64,000 nt of DNA from Frankia casuarinae (GTDB taxonomy: Bacteria > Actinomycetota > Actinomycetes > Frankiales > Frankiaceae): positions 4,030,001-4,094,000 of the forward strand of contig NC_007777.1 in NCBI RefSeq assembly GCF_000013345.1, in the 5' to 3' direction. The notes beneath the pieces were generated by a model. That model saw only the letters and a list, made by a program, of their open reading frames with translations. It was not told the origin of the DNA and searched no databases. The position numbers were made by a program, and so were the translations under genes. How positions within the stretch are numbered: position 1 is the first letter of the stretch; each line of letters begins with the position of its first letter. Below are positions 33,095-43,106 of the stretch, one piece after another.

Positions 33095-35767
33095 CATATC
33101 CCTGAAGGCAGTGCTCCATTCACCGGCGGTGATCCGGTTCGCCGGATCGGCGCACGCGGTGTCCGCGAGCCGGCCGGGCTCGGCGTCCCACAGCCGCAAT
33201 GTCCCGTCGTGACCAGCCGAGACGACGACGCCCGTGCCGGAGACGAAGGCGATCGCGCTGATCGGCTGGGTGTGCCCGTGCCACTGGGTCAGCAGGATCG
33301 GCGTGTCCAGACGGGAGATGTCGGTCAGCCGGACCGTCTCGTCATCGCCGGCGGAGGCGACGACGTCGGCACCCGGCTCGAAGGCCACGCTCTGGATCCC
33401 GCCCAGCGAGCCGGTGGCGACGCCACGGGCGGGATTGTCCGGATACCGCACCTCCCACAGGCGCACCGTGGCGTCGACGCCGCCGGAGACCAGAACGCCT
33501 CCGTCGCCGGTGAAGACCACGGACCGCACCCCACGGCTGTGCCCGCGCAGGATTCCACCCGCGGTCGGCCGCGCCGCGTCCCGGATGTTCCACAGATGGA
33601 CGGTGCCGTCCTCACCAGCGAACGCGAGCAGGGTGCCGTTAGGCGCGAAGGCCATCGAGCGCACTCCCCCGGTCTGACCGTCCGCCCGGACGCGCTGCTT
33701 CGGACGCGCCGGGTCCGTGACGTCCCACAGCGCGACGATGCCGTCCGCACTCGCGGACCCGAGAGTGTTGCTGTCCGGGCTGAAGGCCACCGACTGCACC
33801 GCGTCGGTGTGGGCCTGGATGGTTGACCATCGGACCATCTGGTCGGGGTCGTGCAGGTTCCACAGTCGGATCGTGCCGTCGGAATGGCCCGCGGCGAGCA
33901 GGCCACCGTCCCGGTTGAACGCCAGCGACTCGATCCAGCTGCGGCTCGGCACCGAGACGGAGGTGCGCCGGACCAGCTCGGTCCGACCGACGACTTCCCA
34001 TAACGTGACCGTTCCGTTGTTGCTCCCCGCCGCGATCCAGTGCCCGTCCGGGCTCACCGCGAGCGCCAGCAGGGCACCGGTCCCGACGGGGATGGTGGTC
34101 GGGGTGATCCCGGCACCGAACAGCGCGATCATCGCGCTCCGGGTCCTGGCCGAGTGCGGCTCGGCGCGGTAGGCCGCGAGCGCGAGCCGGCGAGCGAGTC
34201 CCGTGTCGCCGTCCTGGAGGAGCAGCGCCCGCTCGGCGACCGCCTCAGGCACGCTCATCTCGGTCCGCGAGCCCCCGCCCCTGGTGGACACGATGGCGAC
34301 CGTCGTCACGAGCACGGTGACGGCGGCCACCAGGGCAACGATGATCAGCGGACGTCGGTTGCGGGCCCGGTCGCCCGGTGGCGCGGCGGACGAGGACCTC
34401 CGCGACGACGAGGACGACCGCTGAGACGAGGACGACCGCTGAGACGAGGACGACGAGGACGACGGGGACGCTCCTCGCCCGGGGTCCTGGCTGTGTTCGT
34501 CCTCGGTCCAGACCGTCACCAGAGCATCGGCGAAGTCCCGGGACCGGGACGACGAGCCTGCGCCCGGCAGCCAGCGGGCATCCGGCCCGGACGGTGACGC
34601 CTCGCTCCCCGACGAGGACGACCCGAGCCCGGGAGAAGAGGTCGGGCCCGGAACCGACGACGGGCCCGGAACCGACGACGGGCCCGGAACCGACGACGGG
34701 CCGGACCGGGCTGGTGCCCCGGGAATGCCCGGCCCCGGGAACGAGATCAGGTTCGCCGGCGGCGGGGGTCCGATCGGCTGATGGCCGGTGACGGGCGTGA
34801 TCGGACCCGCGAGGTCGGCGTCGCTCGCCGACGTTCCGGAGGCGCCGCCGGGGGACGTGTTCAGCGGCCGGATCAGCGCGGTCACCTCGGACAGGGACAG
34901 CCCCTTGACCGCCATCGGGGCTTCGACACGTAGGTCCAGAAGGCGCGCGTAGAGCTTCTCGGCGGTGGGTCGCTCCGCCGCTGCCTTGCGCATCGCATCG
35001 GAGACCAGGGGCCGCAGGCTGTCCTCGAAGCCGTCAAGCGTCGGAGGATCGTTGACCGTCCGGTACAGCACGCTGGGAGCGGGGCCGTTACCGAACGGGT
35101 AACGACCGGTCCCGGCGAAGATGAGGACACCGCCCCAGGCGAACACGTCCGCCGCCGAGGTGACCTGCTCGCCCAGGGCCTGTTCCGGCGCCATGAACGC
35201 CGGCGTCCCGAGCTGGCGATCCCCGCTGAGTACCGTCGCGGAGTCCAGGGCGCGCGCGATACCGAAATCGATCACCTTCGGCCCGAGCCGGGACAGCAGG
35301 ATGTTGGACGGCTTCAGATCCCGGTGCACGAGTCCGGCCCGGTGGATCGCCATCAGCGCGGTGGTCATGCTCACCGCCAGCTGATGAAGCTCCGCCGGGG
35401 TCAACGGGCCGCGCGTGCCAACCGCCTCGGACAGCGTCGGCCCGTCGACGTACTCGGTCACCAGATAAGGCGGATCGGCGGTGATGTCGACGTCGAGGAC
35501 CGCCGCGGTGCAGAAACGAGCGACCCGCCGGGCGTTGTCGGCCTCCTGCTTGAGCCGGCTGCGGAACTCGGCCAACCGGGCGAGATCCGCCCGGATCAGT
35601 TTGACCGCGACCAGACCACCGGCGGCGTTCTCCCCCAGGTAGACGGTCCCCATCCCACCCGCGCCGAGACGCCGCACCAGCCGGTAGGGACCGACCTCGG
35701 TCGGTTCGGAGGCAGCACGATCCGCGGGTCCGTCCGCGGGTCCACTCCGGCCGGGTGGGTGGGACAT
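33071..35767 (-). CDS. Membrane Ser/Thr protein kinase with C-terminal WD40 propeller
   Basis: An 898-residue protein. The kinase domain (27-285) has GAGGMGTVY, AVKLI, HRDLKPSNIL (148-157) and DFG (167-169), all canonical. Residues 300-470 are a linker rich in Ser, Pro and Gly with tandem GPSSVP (355-373) and SSSSQR repeats. One membrane helix (473-494) leads to about seven WD40 blades (560-890; repeated W-D-V/SPD and TVRLWEV motifs), likely outside the cell. It is the classic actinobacterial sensor-kinase layout, with the propeller as probable ligand- or protein-binding domain. The start ATG lies close to a CTAGCTGATCACTCCC region. It appears monocistronic. Confidence 0.93.
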   Translation of the reverse strand: MSHPPGRSGPADGPADRAASEPTEVGPYRLVRRLGAGGMGTVYLGENAAGGLVAVKLIRADLARLAEFRSRLKQEADNARRVARFCTAAVLDVDITADPPYLVTEYVDGPTLSEAVGTRGPLTPAELHQLAVSMTTALMAIHRAGLVHRDLKPSNILLSRLGPKVIDFGIARALDSATVLSGDRQLGTPAFMAPEQALGEQVTSAADVFAWGGVLIFAGTGRYPFGNGPAPSVLYRTVNDPPTLDGFEDSLRPLVSDAMRKAAAERPTAEKLYARLLDLRVEAPMAVKGLSLSEVTALIRPLNTSPGGASGTSASDADLAGPITPVTGHQPIGPPPPANLISFPGPGIPGAPARSGPSSVPGPSSVPGPSSVPGPTSSPGLGSSSSGSEASPSGPDARWLPGAGSSSRSRDFADALVTVWTEDEHSQDPGRGASPSSSSSSSQRSSSSQRSSSSSRRSSSAAPPGDRARNRRPLIIVALVAAVTVLVTTVAIVSTRGGGSRTEMSVPEAVAERALLLQDGDTGLARRLALAAYRAEPHSARTRSAMIALFGAGITPTTIPVGTGALLALAVSPDGHWIAAGSNNGTVTLWEVVGRTELVRRTSVSVPSRSWIESLAFNRDGGLLAAGHSDGTIRLWNLHDPDQMVRWSTIQAHTDAVQSVAFSPDSNTLGSASADGIVALWDVTDPARPKQRVRADGQTGGVRSMAFAPNGTLLAFAGEDGTVHLWNIRDAARPTAGGILRGHSRGVRSVVFTGDGGVLVSGGVDATVRLWEVRYPDNPARGVATGSLGGIQSVAFEPGADVVASAGDDETVRLTDISRLDTPILLTQWHGHTQPISAIAFVSGTGVVVSAGHDGTLRLWDAEPGRLADTACADPANRITAGEWSTAFRDMGYRAPCG

Positions 35768-35879
35768 TAGCTGATCACTCCCGCCCGAGGTTGTCGAGGT
35801 TGTCGAGGATCCCGAGGTTGTCGGTCAGCAGGCCACCCGCGCCTGGCAACGCCCGGTAATGCCCGGCGGCGCCTGGCAC

Positions 35880-37547
35880 CTAGCGACGCTGCGACCTGGC
35901 ACGCCGACGTCCACGGGCCGCCATCTGGTAGTGCACGGCCAGGAATGACAGCGCCAGGAAGAGCGGAAGCAGCACCGACGAAGGCGAAGCGCTGGTGTCC
36001 GCGGAGACCAGCACCATGTCTATACCGGCGGAGAGGTTAGCTCCGCAGGCGGCGGTGACCGGACGGTAACCCGGCCGGAAGCTGGCGAACTGGACCACGG
36101 TCTCGAACGTGCCGTCCTGGTCGGCGACGGTCCGTCCGACCAGCTCGCCGCCCGCGGTGAGCACGGCCTGCGACCCGGGTCTGCAGCCGGCACCCCGGGC
36201 GAACAGCGTATCTCCGGCCGTCACGGCGCTCCGGTCGAACAACAGCTCACCGGGACGTGCCTCGCGTGCCACCGGCTCCCCCACATCCGGCTTCCCCACA
36301 TCCGGCTCGGACACGCCGGGCTCGGACACGGGTGTGCATACGCCCAGCACGCGCACCGTCCCCTTCGGGCAGCGGGACGGGGTGGGTGCCGCGCACTGCT
36401 CGTCCAGCGGAACCGCGAGGCCGCCGGGGCAGAGCCGGCGCCCGGCGGGGCAGTCGAGCGTCGCCGCGCGCACGGAACCGTCCCAGCAGACGACCGGGAC
36501 CGGCGGGGATGGCCGCGGCGGCGGGCAGGCTTCGCCCACGGCGACGCCGACCACCGACCCAGGGCAGGCCTTCTGCGGCAGGGGGCACTGGTCGGCCGAT
36601 CGGCGCACGGAGCCGTCCGGACAGGTAACCGAGGTCTCCTTCTCCCCCTTGGAGCCCGGCTTGGTGGAGTCGGTGACCGGGGACGAGGTGATGGGAGGTG
36701 GCGTGGTCTTCGTGCCCTCCGTGGGGCAGGGCGTCCCATCGACCAGGCCGAGCGGCAACGCGGGGGCGGGCGTCGCGCAGTGCCGGGGATCGCCGTCAGC
36801 ACATCCCCTGTCTGTCCCCATCCCTGTACCCGTCCCCGGCGTTGACGTCGACGCCGGCCCGGAGGTGCACCGGGGTTGCGGGCAGGCACCGTTCGGCGGT
36901 GATGACGCCGCCGCGTCGGCCGATCGAGGCGTGCTCGGTGGGCAGGTCGGACCGTGCTGGTCGCAGGGGCCACCCGCATTGCGCGTGGCTGCGGCCGGGC
37001 AGGTCGGCGAACTGGACGTGCAGCGCCCACCAGCGTCCGTCGTCGTCCCCGACGGGCAGCTCGTCGCACTCGGATCGGAGTGGGGAGACGGGGTACCGCT
37101 GGGGGTCTCCGGGTTCGGCGCCGGATTCGGGATGGGAGGCCGGGACGGGGAGGTGGACGGCAGCGGAGACGTGGACGGGGGGATGGACCGGGTCGGGGAC
37201 GGCAGCGGGGACGGGGACGCGGATGGCAGCGGGGACGGGGATGCGGACCGGGTCGGGGCTGGGGACGGGGACGGCAGCGGGGACGGGGGGATGGACCGGG
37301 ACGGGGAGATGGACTCCGACGACGTGCCGGTCGACGTCCCGGGACTGACCATCGCCGTGGCGACGCCGGCCCCGCTGACCAAGAAAAACACAACGACAAA
37401 CACCGTCGATACCAGACCGCGCGACGGCCGTGGCACGAATCGACCAGATACTCGCTGGCCAGACACCAGAGCGCCCCCCCGGGTGCGGCTGGCAACACGC
37501 CCGTTGCCGGCGGCCTGCCCCGGACCGGCGGAGACAACGTGATGCAC
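35880..37547 (-). CDS. Secreted, membrane-anchored Ser/Pro- and Cys-rich protein
   Basis: About 555 residues if it starts at GTG 37547; longer starts would run into the divergent gene. An N-terminal hydrophobic segment (LVSTVFVVVFFLVSGAGVATA) is a signal anchor. Residues after it are a Ser/Pro repeat tract (SPSPLPS), followed by a region with about 25 cysteines in CP-x(n)-C pairs (GACPQPRC, TCPDGSVRRSADQCP). The C-terminal part holds a beta-sandwich-like stretch (LLFDRSAVTAGDTLFARGAG, FETVVQFASFRPGY) and ends in a membrane helix with a basic tail. No family recognised; a cell-wall or aerial-surface protein is plausible. The start is uncertain. Confidence 0.65.
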   Translation of the reverse strand: MHHVVSAGPGQAAGNGRVASRTRGGALVSGQRVSGRFVPRPSRGLVSTVFVVVFFLVSGAGVATAMVSPGTSTGTSSESISPSRSIPPSPLPSPSPAPTRSASPSPLPSASPSPLPSPTRSIPPSTSPLPSTSPSRPPIPNPAPNPETPSGTPSPHSDPSATSCPSGTTTDAGGRCTSSSPTCPAAATRNAGGPCDQHGPTCPPSTPRSADAAASSPPNGACPQPRCTSGPASTSTPGTGTGMGTDRGCADGDPRHCATPAPALPLGLVDGTPCPTEGTKTTPPPITSSPVTDSTKPGSKGEKETSVTCPDGSVRRSADQCPLPQKACPGSVVGVAVGEACPPPRPSPPVPVVCWDGSVRAATLDCPAGRRLCPGGLAVPLDEQCAAPTPSRCPKGTVRVLGVCTPVSEPGVSEPDVGKPDVGEPVAREARPGELLFDRSAVTAGDTLFARGAGCRPGSQAVLTAGGELVGRTVADQDGTFETVVQFASFRPGYRPVTAACGANLSAGIDMVLVSADTSASPSSVLLPLFLALSFLAVHYQMAARGRRRARSQRR

Positions 37548-37626
37548 GTTAGGCGGAAGTCCCGCCCTACGACGATCGATAGGATAACAGTCGCGTTGCC
37601 GGTCATCCGGGCCACGGGGGGAAGCG

Positions 37627-38406
37627 GTGAATGTCAGATTGCCGACGGAGAAGTCGGCGCGGGAAAGTATTTTCGTCGCCGTTTGCCTGACGGCGTGCCT
37701 GAGTTGGCTCATGTTACCCATGGCGTCTCCGGTCCATGCGGCGGACGGCGGCGGGGTGGAACTCGGCGTCACCGTCGACGGTCAGCCCCTCGGTGAGGAC
37801 AACGTGGTCCTCGAAGCCAGTGCGGTCGCCCGCGTGGTGGTCAGCGTGCAGAACCTGACCCGGTCGAATGTCCCCGTCGACTCGGTACGGCTGAGCGGAA
37901 CCGTGCTCGGCCTCACCTTCTTCGACTACGACACCCGGGTGCGCACAACCATCCCGGCCCGCGGATCGGCGAACTGGACCGTCGACCTGGATGTGCGCGA
38001 CCTCGACGGTCGGGCCACCGGATTGATGCCGGTGGAGGTGGCGATCCGGGGCGCGGACCTGCACACAGTGGCCAGGGTAGCGGGAACCGCCGACATCCAC
38101 GGATCGCTGTTGTCCATCTACGGGCTGTTCGGCCTCGGGCTTGTCGTCCTGATGGGGCTGCTCTGGGCCGTCGCGTTGCTCCCGCTCGGTCGCCATGCGG
38201 TGCCGGCCACCTGGTGGCAGCGCGGCCTGCGGTTCGTGCCCGCCGGCTGCGGGGTCGGCCTGTTCGTCATCTTCGCGCTTTCAGCCACCCGGCTGCTGTC
38301 GCCCGGCATCCCCAGTGATTTCGGCATCACCATCACGGCGACCGCCGTCTGCTTCGGGCTCGGAGCCCTGCTGCCCCAACTGGTCCCGACGACGAGGCGC
38401 GGCTGA
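37627..38406 (+). CDS. Secreted/membrane protein with C-terminal helices (unknown function)
   Basis: A 259-residue protein from GTG 37627 behind GGGGGAAG. It has an N-terminal signal peptide ending near SPVHAADGG, an extracytoplasmic beta-rich domain (~40-160; VARVVVSVQNLTRSNVPVDSV, RGSANWTVDL) like an Ig/CARDB fold, and three hydrophobic helices (about 162-185, 203-222, 232-250). It diverges from the Cys-rich surface protein gene across an 80-bp gap, so the two may be co-regulated and act together at the envelope. No catalytic motif is seen. Confidence 0.75.
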   Translation: MNVRLPTEKSARESIFVAVCLTACLSWLMLPMASPVHAADGGGVELGVTVDGQPLGEDNVVLEASAVARVVVSVQNLTRSNVPVDSVRLSGTVLGLTFFDYDTRVRTTIPARGSANWTVDLDVRDLDGRATGLMPVEVAIRGADLHTVARVAGTADIHGSLLSIYGLFGLGLVVLMGLLWAVALLPLGRHAVPATWWQRGLRFVPAGCGVGLFVIFALSATRLLSPGIPSDFGITITATAVCFGLGALLPQLVPTTRRG

Positions 38407-38550
38407 CCCCACCGGCCGTCCACGGCCTACGCGACCGCCTCGTGGTGCCCTCGGCGTGATGCGACGCGACGCGCCGGAGCCGCTTAGAGGACGACGTCAC
38501 GACGTCAGGGCACCATCGCAGTCGACCGGCGGACCTTCCGAGGAGACCAC

Positions 38551-39081
38551 GTGACCGATCACCTGCGAACCTCGACCGCGGGCCCCGCCCGCCCCGGCCT
38601 TCTCGAGGGTCGACGGGCCGCGCATCGGCGCGGTGGGCGCCGGGCTGCCGCGGTCATGGCGACGGGCACGGTGATCCTCGCCTTCACCGCCGCGTGCGGC
38701 GGCACAACCACCCCGACGCCACGGCCCACGCCGACCACGCCCGCTTCGGTGTCGGCCAAGCCGTCCCCGACCGGTCCGTTGACGAGCGCGGGAACCGCGG
38801 GCGCGACGAAGGTGACGGTCACCGAGACCGAGTTCGTGATCAAACTTTCCCGGAACACGTTCACCCCGGGCATCTACACCTTCGTCACCCAGAATGCCGG
38901 GCACGTGACGCACGCGCTGAGGATCGAGGGGCCCGGCCTGCACGAGGCCACGACGAAAGACCTCGCACCCGGTGAGTCCGAGGACCTCACCGTGACTCTG
39001 CAGCCGGGTACCTACGAGCTGGACTGCCCGGTCGACAACCACGAGTCGCTGGGGATGAAACTCGACATCACGGTGTCCTGA
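38551..39081 (+). CDS. Cupredoxin-domain lipoprotein
   Basis: A 176-residue protein from GTG 38551 with GAGGAG upstream. A long N-region precedes a hydrophobic stretch and a lipobox (FTAAC near residue 49), so it should be lipid-anchored. A Thr/Pro linker leads to a cupredoxin domain (~85-176): VTVTETEFVIKLSRNTFTPG, a His in GHVTHALRIEG, then CPVDNHESLGM, giving His, Cys, His and Met as a type 1 copper site. Role in extracellular electron transfer or copper handling is inferred. It follows the membrane protein by 145 bases. Confidence 0.85.
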   Translation: MTDHLRTSTAGPARPGLLEGRRAAHRRGGRRAAAVMATGTVILAFTAACGGTTTPTPRPTPTTPASVSAKPSPTGPLTSAGTAGATKVTVTETEFVIKLSRNTFTPGIYTFVTQNAGHVTHALRIEGPGLHEATTKDLAPGESEDLTVTLQPGTYELDCPVDNHESLGMKLDITVS

Positions 39082-39393
39082 GCCGTCCGCACCATCTGGG
39101 TGGAGTCGGCTGAGGCCCACGTCAGCGCGCCGCTCACCGGCCCGCGCCCGCGACGTTCCGCGCCTCGCGGCCGCAGGCGGGGCGTGTCATTCATTGACAA
39201 GCCGACTACAGATCGACACCATCCGGCTTCAGTTAGTAATCAATTGACGGGGTGCCAGCCGGTCCTCCGTCCAGCCATCCCGACCCGATCCGGCGCCAGG
39301 ATCCTGGCGACCGAACCCGTGCGACCGAACCCGTGCGACGGCGCCCCGGCGGCCACGACGACGGTCGGGAAGGCCTGACCAGGGAGGTCGGCC

Positions 39394-40560
39394 GTGCCGA
39401 ACAACCGGAGAACATTCGTCCACCTAGCGGTCATGGCCGCAGCCGCCGCACCGTTGTCCCTCACCGGGCTTCCCCCGGCCCTGGCGGCGCCGGTTCCAGA
39501 ACCACGACCTGACCCACGCCAGACGACGCCGGCCGGGGTCGGCATTCCCGGACCGGGCAGTCCCGGCTCGCTGACCAGTGGCAACAGCCGCGGACTCTAC
39601 GTTGGTCACTGGGACAGCGGCGCGTACAGCACCACGGGCTTCCTTTGGCGCGACGGCACCGTGCATGTCCTCAACGGCAGCACAGAGCCGAAGGCGGTGA
39701 CCGAGGACGGCTTGGTCATCGGCGATTTCGTCAGCCACTACGACCGGCAGGCGTTCCGGCTGGAACACGGAACCTCCCAGCCCCAGGGTCTGGGCTACCT
39801 CGGCGGCACCCACACGGCCGGCGGCTACAGCAGCGCCGCGGTGGCGGTCAACCGCGCCGGGGTCATCGTCGGCACCAGCACCACCAACGCCGGTACGTTC
39901 CATGCCTTCCGGTGGGCGGACAACCACCTGCAGGACCTGGGTACGCTCGGCGGCCCGAGCAGCTCCGCCGTCGCGGTCACCAGCGCCGGGGCCATCGCCG
40001 GCAGCAGTAACACCGCCGCCGGCCCGTCCCACGCCTTCCGCTGGTGGAGAGGCACCCTGCACGACCTGGGTACCCTCGGCGGCCCGTCAAGCACCGCGGT
40101 GGCCGCGAACGACGCCGGGCAGATCGTGGGCTACAGCGACACGGCCGACGGGCACACCCACGCCTTCCTCTGGGAACGCGGTCGTCTGATCGACCTCGGT
40201 ACGCCGCCCGGCGACACCGAATCCTGGGCGATCGGGATCAACAACGCCGGCCAGGTCCTCGTCCTGAGCCGCGGCTCGTCGAACCATGCATTCGTCTGGT
40301 GGCACGGCCAGCGCGCGACCATCAGCGTGCCCAGCGGCGACTTTGGGGTGACCGCCATCAACGACCGGGGAACCGTCGCCGGCACGGCGAACGGGCACGC
40401 GTTCCGTTGGCGCGACGGCCGTTTCACCGATCTCGGCACGCTGGGCGGGCCGTACAGCGACGCGAACGCCATCACCCCCGCCGACGTCGTCCTCGGTTCC
40501 TCGGACCCGGCCGACTCCCCGATTCCGCTCGCGACCTTCTGGCCGGCCCCCGGCCGCTGA
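39394..40560 (+). CDS. HAF-repeat extracellular protein
   Basis: A 388-residue protein from GTG 39394 with GGGAGG six bases upstream. It has a twin-arginine-like signal (NNRRTFVHLAVMAAAAAP) ending at ALAAP. The mature part is built from about six HAF repeats of ~45 residues, each reading HAF-x-W, LGTLGG, then a AVAVNDAGQIVG-like strand (for example HAFRWWRGTLHDLGTLGG near 215). HAF repeats form beta-propeller-like extracellular proteins of unknown function. The DNA between repeats is closely similar, so copy number may vary. No neighbour suggests a pathway. Confidence 0.85.
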   Translation: MPNNRRTFVHLAVMAAAAAPLSLTGLPPALAAPVPEPRPDPRQTTPAGVGIPGPGSPGSLTSGNSRGLYVGHWDSGAYSTTGFLWRDGTVHVLNGSTEPKAVTEDGLVIGDFVSHYDRQAFRLEHGTSQPQGLGYLGGTHTAGGYSSAAVAVNRAGVIVGTSTTNAGTFHAFRWADNHLQDLGTLGGPSSSAVAVTSAGAIAGSSNTAAGPSHAFRWWRGTLHDLGTLGGPSSTAVAANDAGQIVGYSDTADGHTHAFLWERGRLIDLGTPPGDTESWAIGINNAGQVLVLSRGSSNHAFVWWHGQRATISVPSGDFGVTAINDRGTVAGTANGHAFRWRDGRFTDLGTLGGPYSDANAITPADVVLGSSDPADSPIPLATFWPAPGR

Positions 40561-40623
40561 CGCGGCGGCTGTCCGGTCAGCACAGCACATTGAACACCGT
40601 GAGCATGATCTAGTCGGTAAACA

Positions 40624-40695
40624 GGAGAGCACCACGTCGAACTCGTCGTCAGGGAACGGGAGGTCAGCCGCGTCCGTCTCCGTTCGCTCCAGGCT
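40624..40695 (-). pseudogene. Methyltransferase (type 11) fragment
   Basis: The minus strand here encodes TETDAADLPFPDDEFDVVLS, the motif II/III core of SAM-dependent class I methyltransferases (usually DA-x-LPF-x-D-x-x-FD-x-V). Neither the glycine-rich motif I before it nor the rest of the fold after it is present. Only about 25 codons remain, flanked upstream by short repeats (TCCAGGCCCAG, 40709-40742). I take it as a remnant of a deleted gene. Confidence 0.45.
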
Positions 40696-40856
40696 CAGTC
40701 CGCTCACTCCAGGCCCAGTCCAGGCCCGGTCCAGGCCCAGTCCGTGACGCGACCCGCGAGGCGTTTTCGGTCAGGATGGACGATGTCGGACGGAGGAGAC
40801 CCCGCCGGCACGGCGGACCGCCGGCACCAGCACGGACGACCCGACGGAGGATCATC

Positions 40857-41639
40857 ATGAGCGAGTCCGGAGACATCGCGGTACAGACCCTGCCCGGCCA
40901 CGTCGCCGTCGTCGAGGTCTGCCGTCCGCCGCACAACTTCTTCGACGTGCGCCTGATCCAGACCCTCGCCGACATCTACGACAAGCTCGGCGCCGACTCC
41001 GACGTCCGTGCCGTCGTGCTGTGCTCCCAGGGCAGGAACTTCTGCGCCGGAGCCGACTTCTCCGGCGCGAGTGCGGCCGAGGCGATCTCGGCGGACGAGG
41101 GGGCGCCGGCCCTCTACCGCGAGGCGCTACGGCTGTTCGCCTCCCCGATACCGGTCGTGGCCGCGGTGCAGGGCAGCGCGGTCGGCGGCGGGCTGGGGCT
41201 CGCGCTGTCCGCGGACTTCCGGGTCGCAAGCCCGGACAGCCGCTTCGCGGCGAACTTCTCCCGGATCGGGCTGCACCAGGGCTTCGGCATCTCGGTGACC
41301 CTGCCGGCGGTCGTCGGCCGGCAGAAGGCGCTCGACCTGCTCTACACCGGTCGCCGGGTTGGTGGGCAGGAGGCGTTCGACATCGGCCTCGCCGACCGGC
41401 TCGTGCCGAACGCCGAGCTGCGGGAGGCCGCGGTGGCGCTGGCCGGTGAGGTCACCGCCGCCGCGCCGCTGGCCGTGCGCAGCATCCGGGAGACGATGTG
41501 GGCGGATCTCGTCCCCGTCATCCGGGCGGCCACCGAGCGGGAAACCGCCGAGCAGGCCAGACTGCGGGCCACCGAGGACTTCGCCGAGGGGGTGCGCGCC
41601 TCGACGGAGCGCCGCGCGCCCCGTTTCACCGGCCGCTGA
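40857..41639 (+). CDS. Enoyl-CoA hydratase/isomerase family protein
   Basis: A 260-residue crotonase-fold enzyme from ATG 40857 with CGGAGG upstream. The oxyanion-hole motifs are NFCAGADFSG (about 62) and GSAVGGGLGLALSADFRVA (about 102). Both catalytic glutamates of true hydratases are hard to place: the first position lies in SAVGGGLGLAL and reads Gly, and the second (SRIGLHQGFG) has His, so this may be an isomerase or other crotonase. The C-terminal helices (LGLADRL-like GLADRLVPNAELREAA, PLAVRSIRE) are standard. No fatty-acid operon surrounds it. Confidence 0.88.
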   Translation: MSESGDIAVQTLPGHVAVVEVCRPPHNFFDVRLIQTLADIYDKLGADSDVRAVVLCSQGRNFCAGADFSGASAAEAISADEGAPALYREALRLFASPIPVVAAVQGSAVGGGLGLALSADFRVASPDSRFAANFSRIGLHQGFGISVTLPAVVGRQKALDLLYTGRRVGGQEAFDIGLADRLVPNAELREAAVALAGEVTAAAPLAVRSIRETMWADLVPVIRAATERETAEQARLRATEDFAEGVRASTERRAPRFTGR

Positions 41640-41719
41640 GTGGTCCGGGCGTGCCGGTCCTCGGGGATTTCGGGCGGGCGGGACGAGCCAGCGGTCAGGC
41701 CTGGCCGCGGGCCGCCGCC

Positions 41720-42847
41720 TCAGCCGGTGAGGAACCGCCCGCCCAGATAGGCCTCGGCCAGCTCGCAACTGTCCCGGGCGTACTCGGAGGCGCTCGGCAC
41801 CGCGTCCGAGTGCGGATGGGTGCCCAGCCAGGCCACCAGGAGCAGCCGGCGCAACAGGACGAAGGTAGGGATCATCGCTACGTCGTCCGCGGTGAGCGGG
41901 CGCTGGCGCTGGTAGGCGGCCAGCCAGGCGGCCACCAGGTCGCCGGCCTCGTCGAGGTGCTCGATGAAGGACAGCGACGCGGCGAGATCCCAGAGGTACC
42001 AGCCGAAGCCGCAGTCGTCGAAATCGATCACGCAGACGTCCCCGGTGGACGCATCCCGGGGTACCAGGAGGTTCGCCAGCCGCATGTCGGCGTGGACGAG
42101 CCCGAACCGGTCCGGCCCGGTGCCGAAGGCGGCCAGGCGTGCCTCGATGTCGGCCGCGGCCCGGCTCAGCAGGCCCAACGCCGCGCGGCCGTCCCCCCGC
42201 GGGCCGTCCCCCGGCGGGCCGGGGCCGTCGGCCAGCGCGGTGACCAAGCCCTCCGACCAGCTCCCCCACCGGCCGGCGTCGCCGAGCATGCTCCGCCAGG
42301 TCCACTCGAAGCGGGCGAAGGTAGTCGGGCGGGACCACTCCCGCGCGTGCCGGTGCAGCCGCGCGGTGATGTCCCCGAGCTGCCCGAACGCGCCGCGCAG
42401 GGACATGGGGTCCGTCGGTTCCGGTGAACGTCCGTCGACCCATTCGAACAACACGGCGTGCCGCTCGGCACCATCCGGCCCAGCGGGATCCAGCCCAGCG
42501 GGATCCGGCGAGGCGGCACTCGGCGGGAGGGTTCCGGTCGCGGCCACGGTCGCCACGGGCCCACCCGCCCTCGTCGGCACGACCGGCGGCGTCACGACCA
42601 CGCCGTCGGCGCGCAGGGCAGCCACCCACGCCAGCTCCCCGTGAATCTCGACGAGAGTGTGGTACCCGGGCCGGTGCAGCCGCAACGCCCAACGCCGGCC
42701 GGTCGCCGGGTCGTCCACGCGGTAAGTGACGTTCTCCGAGACATGCAGCAGGCTCGCCCGCGGCGACGGGCCGAGATCATAGGCGGCGAGGACGTCACCG
42801 AGGACGCCATCCAGCCCCACCAGCCCGTCGACGGAGGTCGTGCTCAC
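41720..42847 (-). CDS. Aminoglycoside-phosphotransferase-family kinase
   Basis: A 375-residue APH/choline-kinase-fold protein from GTG 42847. It shows ENVTYRVDD and [11 protein letters not shown] in the N-lobe, FEWVDG at the hinge, a Brenner-type catalytic loop [15 protein letters not shown] (HADMRLAN; Asp is the base), and [18 protein letters not shown] for metal binding. All key residues are present. The family phosphorylates drugs, homoserine, choline or methylthioribose; the [10 protein letters not shown] form is frequent in the homoserine-kinase-like group. Residues ~110-135 are a Gly/Pro-rich repeat ([11 protein letters not shown]). The substrate cannot be assigned. Confidence 0.85.
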   Translation of the reverse strand: MSTTSVDGLVGLDGVLGDVLAAYDLGPSPRASLLHVSENVTYRVDDPATGRRWALRLHRPGYHTLVEIHGELAWVAALRADGVVVTPPVVPTRAGGPVATVAATGTLPPSAASPDPAGLDPAGPDGAERHAVLFEWVDGRSPEPTDPMSLRGAFGQLGDITARLHRHAREWSRPTTFARFEWTWRSMLGDAGRWGSWSEGLVTALADGPGPPGDGPRGDGRAALGLLSRAAADIEARLAAFGTGPDRFGLVHADMRLANLLVPRDASTGDVCVIDFDDCGFGWYLWDLAASLSFIEHLDEAGDLVAAWLAAYQRQRPLTADDVAMIPTFVLLRRLLLVAWLGTHPHSDAVPSASEYARDSCELAEAYLGGRFLTG

Positions 42848-43058
42848 CGTACGACCACCGGTCCGGGCGAGATGGCGTCCCCGTGGGAGGACGTGACCCC
42901 GCGTACCGCTCCGGCCTGCTTGAACCCTTGCCTGAACCCTGTTTCACCAGGGGAAATGGTCCGCATCCATCTTGTTTGCCGGAGTCGGCGGGCCGCCGTC
43001 AAGGAACCGGGCCCGGCCGCACCCACCGTCGAAACCCACCATCGAAGAACCACCGCCA

Positions 43059-43106
43059 CGGCAAGAGCACGGCTACGGCAAGAGCACGGCTACGGCAAGA
43101 GCGACG
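43059..43106. repeat. 17-bp tandem repeat (2.6 copies)
   Basis: CGGCAAGAGCACGGCTA occurs at 43059-43075 and 43076-43092, then starts again as CGGCAAGAGC. It sits exactly where the 5' part of the FMN-reductase pseudogene should begin. Confidence 0.85.

Noticed and set aside
36950-37350. Acidic/glycine-rich repeats read on the plus strand as a structural protein
   Set aside because: They are the complement of the Ser/Pro tract of the minus-strand secreted protein, which has a signal anchor and Cys-rich domain.
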